A stretch of DNA of 64,000 nucleotides from Cyanobium sp. CH-040. GTDB taxonomy: Bacteria > Cyanobacteriota > Cyanobacteriia > PCC-6307 > Cyanobiaceae. Both the position numbers and the translations under genes were made by a program. The notes beneath the pieces are model-generated. The model was not told where the DNA came from. It made no database searches and saw only the letters and a list, made by a program, of their open reading frames with translations. Shown here piece by piece: positions 44,979 to 53,994 of the stretch. Each line of letters begins with the position of its first letter. The stretch's first letter is position 1. Where the stretch lies: NCBI RefSeq assembly GCF_024346135.1, contig NZ_JAGQCJ010000002.1:62001-126000 (forward strand), given 5' to 3'.

Positions 44979-47458
44979 ATCCGGCCGCCGCCGAGTCCTG
45001 GTTCCGCACCCTTCACCAGGCCCTGCAGCTGGAGTCCGACAGGGGCTTCGGTGACCTCACCGGCCGGCGTGAGCGCTTCAGCGTCTTCCTTGCCCGCAGC
45101 CTGCGCCAGCCCCCGGAAGGGTTGCGCCCGGCTGCCACCGAGCTGGAGCTCGCTGAGCAATTCACCCGCTACTCCGACCTCACCCAGAGCCAACGGCAGC
45201 ACCTGGTGACACGCTGCCGCCAGTGCCTGCAGGCTTGGCGGCAACGCAGCAGGCCGGCGGATCCCCCGGGCCCCCCACGGCTGCGCCTGGTGGAGCCCGC
45301 CCCGGCCCCAGCTGCCCTGGCCCGGCTGACGGCAGACACACCCCTGGCGGAGATTCCCGGTGTGGGCCCACGCACCGCAACCCGGATGGCGCAGCTGGGC
45401 CTGTTCGTGGCCCGAGATCTGCTCCACTACTACCCCCGCGACTATCTCGATTACGCCAACCTGGTGCGCATCCATGCCCTGGAGCCCGGCACCACGGCCA
45501 CGATCGTCGCTGCCGTGCGCAGCTGCCGCACCTTCGTCAGTCCGCGCAATCCGCAGCTGGCGATCCTGGAGCTGCAGCTGGCCGATCCCACCGGCCGCAT
45601 CCGGGTGAGCCGCTTCTACGCTGGCAAGCGCTTCACCTCTCCCGCCTGGCTGAAACTGCAGCAGCGCCAGTTTCCCAGCGGCGCCACCGTGGCGGTGAGC
45701 GGACTGGTGAAGGACGGGCCCTACGGGCCCCAGTTCCAGGATCCCCTCATGGAGGTGCTCTCCAGCCCCCAGGCCCCGGTGCGCTCCACCCAGATCGGCC
45801 GTCTGATCCCGGTGTACGGGCTCACCGAGGGCCTGGGGGCCGATCGTCTGCGTCAGGCCATCGCTGCGGTGCTGCCGTTGCTGCCGGGCTGCCCGGATCC
45901 GCTCCCCGAGCCTGTGCGCCAGGCCGAGGGCCTGATCGAACGGGCCTCGGCCCTCCAGCAGATCCACGCCCCCGCCAACCGGGACCAGCTGCAGGCCAGC
46001 CGGCGGCGGCTGGTGTTCGATGAGTTCCTGCTCATGCAGCTCGGCCTGCTGCAGCGCCGGCGGCAGCTCACCGCCAGACCCGCTCCGCCGCTTGCGCCCG
46101 GCGCCGCCCCGCACGCCGGCAGCCCCGCCGGCGGGGCGGGCGTGGTGCAGCGCTTCCTGGAGCTCCTGCCCTTCGGTTTCACCGCCGCCCAGGAACGGGT
46201 GCTGGCGGAGATCCGCGCCGACCTGGCCCGCGAGCAGCCGATGGCGCGGCTCCTGCAGGGGGATGTGGGCAGCGGCAAGACCGTGGTGGCGGTCGCCGCC
46301 CTGCTCACCGCTGTGGAGGCCGGCTGCCAGGGAGCGCTGATGGCTCCCACCGAGGTGCTGGCGGAGCAGCACCATGCGCGTCTGGCCGCCTGGCTGCCGC
46401 GGCTGCATGTGAACTGCGGGTTGCTCACCGGCGCCACGCCGGCGCGGCGGCGGCGCCAGCTGCTCGACGACCTGGCCAACGGACAGCTGCAGCTGCTGGT
46501 GGGCACCCATGCCCTGCTCGAGGACCCGGTGCAGTTCGCCCGCCTGGGGCTGGTGGTGGTGGACGAGCAGCACCGCTTCGGGGTGCGCCAGCGGGACCGC
46601 CTGCTCCACAAGGGCCTGCAGCCCCATCTGCTGACGATGACGGCCACCCCTATCCCCCGCACCCTGGCGCTCTCGCTCCATGGCGACCTGGAGGTGAGCC
46701 AGATCGATGAACTGCCCCCCGGCCGCACCCCCGTGCGCACCCGCCTGCTGAAGGCATCTCAGCGGCAGGAGGCCTACGACCTGATCCGCGCCGAGGTGGC
46801 CCGGGGCCAGCGGGCCTATGTGGTGCTGCCGTTGGTAGAGGAGTCGGAGAAGAGCGATCTGCGCTCGGCGGTGGAGGTGCACCGCCAGCTGGCCGGCGAG
46901 GTGTTCCCCGACCTGCGGGTGGGCCTGCTGCACGGCCGCATGGCCAGCGCCGACAAGCAGACGGCCATCACCGCCTTCGCCCGGGGCGACACCCAGCTGC
47001 TGGTGAGCACCACGGTGGTGGAGGTGGGGGTGGACGTGCCGGAGGCCAGCGTGATGGTGATCGAGCACGCCGAGCGCTTCGGACTGGCGCAGCTGCATCA
47101 GCTGCGCGGGCGGGTGGGGCGTGGTGCCGCCGCCTCCCATTGCCTGCTCGTGCATGACGGTCGCAATCCGCAGGCCCGGCAGCGTCTGGAGGTGCTGGTG
47201 CGCTCCAGCGATGGCTTCGAGATCGCCGAGATGGACCTGCGCCTGCGTGGCCCGGGCCAGGTGCTCGGCACGCGCCAGAGCGGCCTGCCCGATCTCGCCC
47301 TGGCCAGCCTCGCGGACGACGGCGAGGTGCTGGAGCGGGCGCGCGAGTTGGCCCGCCGGATTCTGGAGCGCGATCCCGAGCTGAGTCAGCTTCCCCATCT
47401 GGCGGCGCTGCTGGCCCGGCAGCGCCGCGCCCTCAGCCAGCCCGCCCCCCTGAACTGA
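44942..47458 (+). CDS. recG: ATP-dependent DNA helicase RecG
   Basis: Branch-migration helicase that reverses stalled replication forks. The 838-residue protein has a cyanobacterial N-terminal extension (about 120 residues), a helix-hairpin-helix (EIPGVGPRTATRMAQLG), the wedge/OB domain (TATIVAAVRSCRTF), and SF2 helicase motifs GDVGSGKT (Walker A), APTEVLAEQH, VVVDEQHRFG (DExQ), TMTATPIPRTLAL, and HQLRGRVGRG (motif VI). GTG 44942 is the only reasonable start and overlaps the preceding gene by 37 bases. Confidence 0.96.
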   Translation: MAPGQPQVPTAVDPAAAESWFRTLHQALQLESDRGFGDLTGRRERFSVFLARSLRQPPEGLRPAATELELAEQFTRYSDLTQSQRQHLVTRCRQCLQAWRQRSRPADPPGPPRLRLVEPAPAPAALARLTADTPLAEIPGVGPRTATRMAQLGLFVARDLLHYYPRDYLDYANLVRIHALEPGTTATIVAAVRSCRTFVSPRNPQLAILELQLADPTGRIRVSRFYAGKRFTSPAWLKLQQRQFPSGATVAVSGLVKDGPYGPQFQDPLMEVLSSPQAPVRSTQIGRLIPVYGLTEGLGADRLRQAIAAVLPLLPGCPDPLPEPVRQAEGLIERASALQQIHAPANRDQLQASRRRLVFDEFLLMQLGLLQRRRQLTARPAPPLAPGAAPHAGSPAGGAGVVQRFLELLPFGFTAAQERVLAEIRADLAREQPMARLLQGDVGSGKTVVAVAALLTAVEAGCQGALMAPTEVLAEQHHARLAAWLPRLHVNCGLLTGATPARRRRQLLDDLANGQLQLLVGTHALLEDPVQFARLGLVVVDEQHRFGVRQRDRLLHKGLQPHLLTMTATPIPRTLALSLHGDLEVSQIDELPPGRTPVRTRLLKASQRQEAYDLIRAEVARGQRAYVVLPLVEESEKSDLRSAVEVHRQLAGEVFPDLRVGLLHGRMASADKQTAITAFARGDTQLLVSTTVVEVGVDVPEASVMVIEHAERFGLAQLHQLRGRVGRGAAASHCLLVHDGRNPQARQRLEVLVRSSDGFEIAEMDLRLRGPGQVLGTRQSGLPDLALASLADDGEVLERARELARRILERDPELSQLPHLAALLARQRRALSQPAPLN

Positions 47459-47462
47459 CGCG

Positions 47463-48179
47463 ATGTCCCGCCGACCCTGGAATGCGATCCCCATCCGTGA
47501 TGCCGGCGAACCGCTCGAGCCGCTGCCTGAAGCCCTCTGGCGGCTGGAGCCCCATCCCTATGCCGCCCTGGGGGCCCCCTACGGCGACAGCGGCTCTCCG
47601 TTCCGCCTGCGCAGCGGTGTGATCCGGCGGCTGCTGGAGGCCGAGGAGCTGCTGCACCTGGACCAGCCCGCCTGGCGTCTGGCGATCTTCGACGCCTGGC
47701 GGCCCCTGGCCGTGCAGGCCTTCATGGTGGAGTACAGCATCGCCAGCACCTGCCGGGAGCGGGGCCTGGACCCTGAGGCAGCCGGCCCGGGCCGGGACGC
47801 CGTGGCCGCCGAGGTGGGCCGTTTCTGGGCACCGCCCAATCCGGATCCCGATGCTCCGCCGCCCCACAGCACCGGCGCCGCCGTGGATCTCACCCTGGCC
47901 GGGCCCGATGGCGAGCCCCTGGAGATGGGCTCGGCCATCGACGCGATCGGCGCGGTGTCCGAGCCCGATCACTTTCTTCACGCCTGCAGCGGCTGCCCGG
48001 ACCCGGAGCTCCAGGCGCGCTACCGCCGCTGGCACGCCAGGCGCAGTCTGCTGCGGCGGGTGATGGAACAGGCGGGCTTCGTCCAGCACCCCAACGAGTG
48101 GTGGCACTTTAGCTGGGGTGATCAGCTCTGGGCCTGGCGTCTGGGCGCAGCGGCGGCCCGCTACGGGCGGGTGGCCTGA
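47463..48179 (+). CDS. D-alanyl-D-alanine dipeptidase, VanX/M15D-like
   Basis: Predicted 238-residue zinc peptidase hydrolysing D-Ala-D-Ala. It has AIFDAWRPLAVQ (Arg that stabilises the transition state), PPHSTGAAVDLTL (SxHxxGxAxD zinc ligands His and Asp), and EWWHFSWG (catalytic Glu and third His ligand). No signal peptide, so probably cytoplasmic, recycling wall dipeptide rather than giving vancomycin resistance. The 3' end overlaps sir by 19 bases, convergent. Confidence 0.92.
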   Translation: MSRRPWNAIPIRDAGEPLEPLPEALWRLEPHPYAALGAPYGDSGSPFRLRSGVIRRLLEAEELLHLDQPAWRLAIFDAWRPLAVQAFMVEYSIASTCRERGLDPEAAGPGRDAVAAEVGRFWAPPNPDPDAPPPHSTGAAVDLTLAGPDGEPLEMGSAIDAIGAVSEPDHFLHACSGCPDPELQARYRRWHARRSLLRRVMEQAGFVQHPNEWWHFSWGDQLWAWRLGAAAARYGRVA

Positions 48180-49957
48180 GCGGCCAGCAGTCGCTCCACC
48201 TCCTCACGGCCGCTCTTCACCACGAAGTCGCCGAATCCACGCCGCATCCCTGCCTGCCGCCAGGCCAGCAGCAGCGGCTCGAGGGTGGCCTCCAGGGCGT
48301 CGAGGGGCATCTTCTCCAGGTAGGGCTCAGCGAGTCGGCTGAGCTGGGCGCTGCCGCCGAGCCAGAGCTGGTACTGATCGACGCCGCTGCCCACCAGGCC
48401 GATCTCGGCCATGTACGGGCGGGCGCAGCCGTTGGGGCAGCCGGTCATGCGCACCAGGATCGGCTTGTCGATCCGCAGACGCTCCAGCAGGGACTCCAGC
48501 CGTTCCAGCACCGCCGGGAAGATCCGCTCCGATTCGGTCACCGCCAGCCCGCAGAGGGGCAGCGCCGGACAGGCGATGCCGTGACGGGAGAGCAGGGAGG
48601 TGTCCTCCGGCTTTTCCCAGCCCAGGGCCGCCAGCTCGGCCTTGAGCGTGGAGCGCTGGGCGGTGCCGATGTTGCAGAGCAGCAGGTCCTGGTTCGGGGT
48701 GATGCGCACCTCGAGCTTGTAGGTGTCCACCAGCCGCCGCAGGCCCGCCTTGCGTTCACCACCGAGACGGCCGCAGAGCAGCGGCAGCCCCACGAACCAG
48801 AGCCCCTGGCTCTGGCGATGCCAGCCGAGATAGTCCTCGAGGCGCCGCCGGGGTTCGTCCCGCAGGGTGCGGATCGGGTGCTGGAAGTAGACGCTGCGCA
48901 GCTGCTCGCGGAACCAGTCCACCCCGTGGTCGTGAATCAGGTATTTCATGCGGGCGTGGCGGCGCTGCTGGCGGTCGCCGTGATCGCGCTGCAGGGCCAC
49001 GATCGCCTGCACCAGATCGAGCACGTGCTCATAGGCCACGTAGCCGAGGGGATCGGCGGTGCGGGCGAACGTCTCCTCCTTGTTGTGGGTGCGGCCCATG
49101 CCGCCGCCCACGTAGACGTTGCAGCCCTGGGGGCGGCCCTGGGGATCGCAGAACAGCACCAGGCCGATGTCCTGGGTGAGCAGATCCACCGAGTTGTCGC
49201 CCGGCACGGTGACGGCCACCTTGAACTTGCGCGGCATGTAGGTGGAGCCGTAGAGGGGCTCGGCGGCGTCGCCGCTGAACACGCCTCCCTCGCTCTGGCG
49301 CTCCCTCACCCGGCGGGTGGTGCCGCTGGGCTTGATGCGGTAGCTCAGATCCCCATCCACCCAGAGGTCCAGGTAGGAGCCCTCGGCTGCCTGGGGCACC
49401 AGCAGATCGGCGAGGTCGTCGGCCAGCTGGCGGGCGGCCGGGTAGGCGCCCTTGGCATAGGGGGCCGCGGGGGCCATCACGTTGCGGTTGATGTCCCCGC
49501 AGGCGGCCAGGGTGGAGCCCAGGTGGCGCACGATCGTGCCGATCACCTGCCTGAGGTTCTCCTTGCGCACCCCGTGCATCTGGAAGGCCTGGCGGGTGGT
49601 GGCCCGCAGGGTGCCGTTGCCGAGCTGATCGGCGAGCGCATCGAGGGCCAGATAGAGGTCGGCGGGGATGCGGCCGCCCGGACTGCGCAGGCGCAGCATC
49701 ATCTGCCAGTCCTTCTCACGCCCCTTCTGACGGTTGTCGCGATCGTCCTGCTGATAGGAGCCGTGAAACTTGAGAATCTGGACCGCCGGCTCGGAGAAGT
49801 TCGGCAGGTCGTTGCCGAGTTCCGTCAGCAGCGGCTCACGCAGGTGACCGCTGCCGGCCTTGAGCTGTTCGAACTTGGTGGGCGCAGCCGTCGAGGCCGC
49901 CGTTGAGCCGGGAGCTGACCGGGTGGATCCGGCAGACGCGTTGGCAGTCACGGTCAC
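48161..49957 (-). CDS. sir: ferredoxin-sulfite reductase
   Basis: Six-electron reduction of sulfite to sulfide for assimilation, with ferredoxin as donor. The 598-residue protein has two sirohaem/nitrite reductase half-domains, KFHGSYQQDDRD near the N-terminus, and the cluster ligands CPALPLC (C-x5-C) and TGCPNGCARPYMAEIG (C-x3-C). The C-x5-C ... C-x3-C pattern and the CPNGC segment favour sulfite over nitrite reductase. GTG start at 49957; an ATG just upstream is out of frame. A TACGGT -10-like box is 23 bases upstream. Confidence 0.93.
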   Translation of the reverse strand: MTVTANASAGSTRSAPGSTAASTAAPTKFEQLKAGSGHLREPLLTELGNDLPNFSEPAVQILKFHGSYQQDDRDNRQKGREKDWQMMLRLRSPGGRIPADLYLALDALADQLGNGTLRATTRQAFQMHGVRKENLRQVIGTIVRHLGSTLAACGDINRNVMAPAAPYAKGAYPAARQLADDLADLLVPQAAEGSYLDLWVDGDLSYRIKPSGTTRRVRERQSEGGVFSGDAAEPLYGSTYMPRKFKVAVTVPGDNSVDLLTQDIGLVLFCDPQGRPQGCNVYVGGGMGRTHNKEETFARTADPLGYVAYEHVLDLVQAIVALQRDHGDRQQRRHARMKYLIHDHGVDWFREQLRSVYFQHPIRTLRDEPRRRLEDYLGWHRQSQGLWFVGLPLLCGRLGGERKAGLRRLVDTYKLEVRITPNQDLLLCNIGTAQRSTLKAELAALGWEKPEDTSLLSRHGIACPALPLCGLAVTESERIFPAVLERLESLLERLRIDKPILVRMTGCPNGCARPYMAEIGLVGSGVDQYQLWLGGSAQLSRLAEPYLEKMPLDALEATLEPLLLAWRQAGMRRGFGDFVVKSGREEVERLLAAQATRP

Positions 49958-49980
49958 GCGGTCATGTCCTCAACCCGCCG

Positions 49981-49986
49981 ACCGTA
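49981..49986 (-). promoter_or_regulatory. candidate -10 element TACGGT for sir
   Basis: TACGGT on the minus strand, 23 bases before the sir GTG; fits TAnnnT. Confidence 0.4.
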
Positions 49987-50037
49987 GCGAACGGCAGGGG
50001 GGTGGAGCTGACAGGGTTCCGGCGGCGACCGGATTCA

Positions 50038-50043
50038 TAGAGT
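50038..50043 (+). promoter_or_regulatory. candidate -10 element TAGAGT for glyS
   Basis: TAGAGT (within CATAGAGT) 24 bases before the glyS GTG start; fits TAnnnT. Confidence 0.4.
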
Positions 50044-50067
50044 TGGCCCCTGCCGTGGCTTGGTTCC

Positions 50068-52239
50068 GTGTCGTCGTTTCTGCTGGAGATCGGAACCGAG
50101 GAACTGCCCGCCGACTTCGCCCGTCTCGCCCTCCCCCAGCTGCAGGCGCTGGTGAGCCGCGATCTGGCTGACCGCCATCTCCAGCCGTCCGCGCTCCAGG
50201 TCACCGGCACCCCGCGTCGTCTGGCGGTGCTGGTGGAGGGTCTGCCCGCTGCCCAGCCCGACCGGCACGAGGAACGCAAGGGCCCACCCGCCTCCCAGGC
50301 CTTCAGCGCCGGGCAGCCCACCCAGGCTGCCATCGGTTTCGCCCGCCGCTGCGGGGTGGAGCCGGCGGCCCTGGAGGTGCGCGAAACTCCGCGCGGACCT
50401 TTCGTGTTCGCCAGGGTGGTGGAGGCTGGCCAGCCGGCCGCCGCCGTGCTCAGCGAGCTCATCCCCGGATGGATTCAGGCCCTCCAGGGCCGCCGTTTCA
50501 TGCGCTGGGGTGCGGGCGAACGCCGCTTTTCCAGGCCGATACGCTGGCTGGTGGCCCTCCTGGACGCGGAGGTGCTGCCCGTGGAGCTGGAGGGTTGCGA
50601 CCCCCCGGTCCAGGCGTCCGCCGGCAGCCGCGGCCATCGCCTCACTGCCGAGCCGGTGAACATCCGCTCAGCGGCCAGCTACCGCGACGATCTCGCCGCT
50701 GCGGGTGTGGAGGTGGACCGGCAGGCCCGTGCCGACTGGATCCGCTCCGCGGTGCACAGCGCCGCGGAGCGCCACGGCGCCAGGGCCGATCTCCCCGCTG
50801 AGCTGTTCGACGAGCTCGTGGATCTGGTGGAGGCACCTCTGCTGATCGAGGGGCGGATCGAGGAGCGCTACCTCGCCCTGCCGCCCGAGGTGCTCAGCAC
50901 GGTGATGCGCGCCCATCAGCGCTACGTGCCCCTGGTGGACCGCCAGGCCTCCGCCGATCCGCTGGCGCAGCACGCCCGCGGCGAGCTGCAGCCCCGTTTC
51001 CTGTGCATCGCCAACGGCCGTCCGGAGGCCAGGGAGACCATCCGCCGCGGCAATGAACGGGTGCTCAGGGCCCGCCTGGCGGATGCGGAGTTCTTCGTGA
51101 GCAGCGACCGCGCAACCGCCAGCATCGATCGTCGCGACCGCCTGGCCCAGGTCACCTTCGCCGAGGGGCTGGGTTCCCTGCGGGACCGGGTGGAACGCAT
51201 GGAGTGGTGCACGGACGTGCTGCTGGAGCAGCTGCGCCTCCCCGCCGCCGCGGCCGGTCACGCCCGGCGTGCCGCCCATCTGTGCAAGCACGATCTCGTC
51301 AGTCAGATGGTGGGCGAGTTCCCGGAGCTGCAGGGGGTGATGGGGGGCAAGTACCTGCTGGCGGAAGGGGAGCACCCCCAGGTCGCCCTGGCCGTGCTGG
51401 AGCACTACCTGCCCCGGGGCGCCGGAGACGCCCTTCCCCAGTCCGATGCCGGCGCGGTCGTCGCCCTGGCCGAACGGCTGGAACTGCTGCTGAGCATCTA
51501 CGCCACGGGCGAGCGCCCCAGCGGCTCATCCGATCCCTACGCCCTGCGTCGGGCCGGCAACGGGGTGCTCCAGATCCTCTGGGACCGGCAGTGGCAACTC
51601 GACCTGCTCGCCGTGCTCGACCGCGGTGCCGAGCACTGGAGCTCGCTCCTGCCCCACTTCCGCATCGATGCCGCCGCGTTGGCGCAGGATCTGGCCGAGC
51701 TGCTGCGGCAACGGCTGGCGAGCCTGCTGGAGGACGCCGACGCCGGCGTGGCGGTGGATCTGGTGCAGGCGGTGGCCGGTGACAGCGTGCCCGTGGAGCG
51801 TCTGCTCAGGGACCCCGCCGATGCCCGGCAACGGGTGGATCTGCTGCTGGATCTGCGCCAGAACGGACGCCTCGACGCCGTGCGCGCGGTGGTCACCCGT
51901 GCCGCGCGGTTGGCGGAGAAGGCCGATCTCGCCGGCGATGTTCTGGGCGTGGATGGCACCGTGGACCAGAGCCTGTTCGAGCAGCCCAGCGAGGCGGCGA
52001 TGCTGACGGTGCTCCGCCGCCTGGAGCCCCTGGCGCGGGCCGGTCGTTCCCACAGCTACGGCCATCTGGCCGAGGCCCTGGCCGCCAGTGCTGGAACCCT
52101 GGCTGAGTTCTTCGACGGCGAGCAGAGCGTGATGGTGATGGCCGACGATCCGGCCGTGCGGCGCAATCGTCTGAACATGCTGGCGCTGCTGCGCAATCAG
52201 GCTTCGGTGCTGGCCGATTTCAGCTGCATCAACGGCTGA
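50068..52239 (+). CDS. glyS: glycyl-tRNA synthetase beta subunit
   Basis: Partner of GlyQ in the bacterial alpha2-beta2 glycyl-tRNA synthetase; provides tRNA recognition. The 723-residue protein starts SSFLLEIGTEELPADF (GTG start) and shows MRWGAGERRFSRPIRWLVALLD, VMRAHQRYVPLVD, RLADAEFFVSSDR, GEFPELQGVMGGKYLL, SSDPYALRRAGNGVLQIL and a C-terminal anticodon-binding region (VMADDPAVRRNRLNMLALLRNQ). All are typical of GlyS. Divergent from sir; convergent with chlP. Confidence 0.97.
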   Translation: MSSFLLEIGTEELPADFARLALPQLQALVSRDLADRHLQPSALQVTGTPRRLAVLVEGLPAAQPDRHEERKGPPASQAFSAGQPTQAAIGFARRCGVEPAALEVRETPRGPFVFARVVEAGQPAAAVLSELIPGWIQALQGRRFMRWGAGERRFSRPIRWLVALLDAEVLPVELEGCDPPVQASAGSRGHRLTAEPVNIRSAASYRDDLAAAGVEVDRQARADWIRSAVHSAAERHGARADLPAELFDELVDLVEAPLLIEGRIEERYLALPPEVLSTVMRAHQRYVPLVDRQASADPLAQHARGELQPRFLCIANGRPEARETIRRGNERVLRARLADAEFFVSSDRATASIDRRDRLAQVTFAEGLGSLRDRVERMEWCTDVLLEQLRLPAAAAGHARRAAHLCKHDLVSQMVGEFPELQGVMGGKYLLAEGEHPQVALAVLEHYLPRGAGDALPQSDAGAVVALAERLELLLSIYATGERPSGSSDPYALRRAGNGVLQILWDRQWQLDLLAVLDRGAEHWSSLLPHFRIDAAALAQDLAELLRQRLASLLEDADAGVAVDLVQAVAGDSVPVERLLRDPADARQRVDLLLDLRQNGRLDAVRAVVTRAARLAEKADLAGDVLGVDGTVDQSLFEQPSEAAMLTVLRRLEPLARAGRSHSYGHLAEALAASAGTLAEFFDGEQSVMVMADDPAVRRNRLNMLALLRNQASVLADFSCING

Positions 52240-52273
52240 CACCCACCAAAGGGCTGACAACCACACGGCTGAC
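52234..52273 (+). repeat. three short GGCTGAC repeats after glyS
   Basis: GGCTGAC at 52234-52240 (it includes the glyS stop), 52252-52258 and 52267-52273. Spacing 18 and 15 bases. Probably incidental or the remnant of a small duplication. Confidence 0.4.
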
Positions 52274-52296
52274 CATCATGAGCTGAAATCGGCCTG

Positions 52297-52328
52297 CCGG
52301 CCCGGGGTGGTCAGGCCACCCCGGCCGG
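52297..52328. terminator. strong hairpin spanning the chlP stop codon
   Basis: CCGGCCCGGGGTGG, loop TCAGG, CCACCCCGGCCGG: 13 pairs with one bulged C. It lies between the convergent glyS and chlP genes, and the chlP stop codon (52311-52313) falls in the loop. Neither strand has a proper T-tract after the stem, so it may act as a weak bidirectional terminator or 3'-end stabiliser. Confidence 0.5.
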
Positions 52329-53735
52329 TTCCCGCTCAGCGCTGCGGCTGTCTGCTGCTGCCGCTGCGGCGGTGCCGTCGGCGGCCGAGGCTGCGGCCTC
52401 CGCCTTGGCCTCACGCTTCTCGCGCGAGGCGTTGATGCCGCCCTTGATGCTGCTCACCGCCAGCATCGCGTTCACCTCCTCGTCGCTGCGCACCGTGCTC
52501 GGCACGGGCTTGTAGCTCTGGGGTGCGAGGGCGTTGCCGCGCAGCACGGCCCCAAGGGTGAGGAAGGTGAGCTTGAGCTGCTGCCAGGGGTTCATCGCCA
52601 CCACCCGCTTGTAGAGGTAGCTGTCGAAGGTCAGCCGCTGCACGTCCTTGTCGTCGCACATCTCCACGAAGGCTTCCCTCGCCGCGTCGTTGCGGTAGAA
52701 GATGTTCTGCAGAATTTCCAGCACCTTGTAGGTGGTGCCGTACTGGCGGTCCCACGTCTTCAGATACTTCTTCAGATCGGCTTCGCTGGGAACACGGGTG
52801 CCGCCCTGGCTGGCTTCCACGATCTGCTCGGCGCACATGCGGCCGCTCTTGGCGGCGAAATAGATGCCCTCGCCCGAACTCTTGGTGACGTAGCCGGCGG
52901 CATCGCCCACCAGGGCCATGCGACCCACCACACGCCTGGGGCGCGGGTGCTCGGGGATGGGGTGTGCCTCCACCTTGATCACCTCACCCTTGATCAGGCG
53001 CTTCTTGGCCCGTTCCCGGATGCCCACCTGCAGGCTCTTGATCAGGGCCTGGTTCTCCTGCATGGTGCCGGTGCCCACGGCCACATGGTCGTACTTCGGA
53101 AACACCCAGGCGTAGAAGTCCGGTGAGACGTCGGTGCCGACATACATCTCGGCCAGATCCTCGTAATAGCTCATCTCCTCGGGCGGCAGCTTGATGCGCT
53201 CCTGGAAGGCGATGGCCACGTTGTAATCACCGGCATCCATGGCCTTGGCCACCCGGCTGTTGGCTCCGTCGGCACCGACGATCAGGTCAACCTCCAGGGT
53301 GCGGGTCTCGCCGGTGGCCTCACCGCCGCTGTAGTCGGAGTAGGTGAGGGTGTAAGGACCCTGGCGATTCTTGCCGGTGTCGATCTTGGTGACCAGACCG
53401 TTGATCAGATGGGCTCCGAGGTCGGCGGCACGGTTGCGCAGGAATGCGTCCAGAACCTCCCGCCGGCACATGCCGATGTATTCCTCCTCGTTGTCAAGAT
53501 GGATGTCCACCTCGCGGTTGGAGGGCGAGATCATGCGCATGTTGCGCACCTTCCTGTCGATGATGGAATCAGGAAGATCAAATTCACTGACCATGCAGAG
53601 GGGAATGGCGCCCCCACATGGCTTGGCATTGTCGAGCTTGCGCTCGAAGATCCAGGTTTCGATGCCGGCCTTGGCCAGAACCTCGGCGGCGCACGATCCA
53701 CTGGGACCGCCACCCACTACTGCCACTCGCAACAT
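52311..53735 (-). CDS. chlP: geranylgeranyl reductase ChlP
   Basis: NADPH-dependent flavoenzyme that reduces the geranylgeranyl chain to phytyl for chlorophyll and tocopherol. The 474-residue protein has the FAD motif VAVVGGGPSGSCAAEVLAKAG at the N-terminus, PCGGAIPLCMVSEF, LIVGADGANSRVAKAM, and RMALVGDAAGYVTKSSGEGI. The C-terminal 60 residues are an Ala/Ser/Lys-rich tail (KREAKAEAAASAADGT) longer than in the core family, ending near a strong hairpin. Confidence 0.96.
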   Translation of the reverse strand: MLRVAVVGGGPSGSCAAEVLAKAGIETWIFERKLDNAKPCGGAIPLCMVSEFDLPDSIIDRKVRNMRMISPSNREVDIHLDNEEEYIGMCRREVLDAFLRNRAADLGAHLINGLVTKIDTGKNRQGPYTLTYSDYSGGEATGETRTLEVDLIVGADGANSRVAKAMDAGDYNVAIAFQERIKLPPEEMSYYEDLAEMYVGTDVSPDFYAWVFPKYDHVAVGTGTMQENQALIKSLQVGIRERAKKRLIKGEVIKVEAHPIPEHPRPRRVVGRMALVGDAAGYVTKSSGEGIYFAAKSGRMCAEQIVEASQGGTRVPSEADLKKYLKTWDRQYGTTYKVLEILQNIFYRNDAAREAFVEMCDDKDVQRLTFDSYLYKRVVAMNPWQQLKLTFLTLGAVLRGNALAPQSYKPVPSTVRSDEEVNAMLAVSSIKGGINASREKREAKAEAAASAADGTAAAAAADSRSAEREPAGVA

Positions 53736-53771
53736 CGAAAGATCGTCCCGCAGGGAGTTGGAAGTGGCCGG

Positions 53772-53777
53772 AACCTA
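53772..53777 (-). promoter_or_regulatory. candidate -10 element TAGGTT for chlP
   Basis: TAGGTT on the minus strand, 36 bases before the chlP ATG; fits TAnnnT. Confidence 0.4.
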
Positions 53778-53821
53778 ACACCGTTGCCACGGCTGTCGGG
53801 GCCTGCTTGCCGCTTCCCAAC

Positions 53822-53827
53822 TAGGAT
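53822..53827 (+). promoter_or_regulatory. candidate -10 element TAGGAT for the vanY-like gene
   Basis: TAGGAT on the plus strand. It is 167 bases before the first canonical start (GTG 53995), but the reading frame is open from 53854, so the true start may be nearer. Confidence 0.35.
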
Positions 53828-53994
53828 CTTCACCGTGTGTTGCCCGCCGGTGACACAGCGCGGCCATCCCCGCCGCGGCCGTCCCCTTCTCCACGTCACC
53901 AGCCATCGCCCCGCAGCCGTCAGCTCCCCAGCCCGGAGGCGCCCGCCTGCGGGCCCTCACCGGCGGGCGGGTCGCTGCTGCCGACGACATCCCC

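Noticed and set aside
44822-47494. 890-codon minus-strand open frame opposite recG
   Set aside because: Antisense shadow of recG, which has all helicase motifs.
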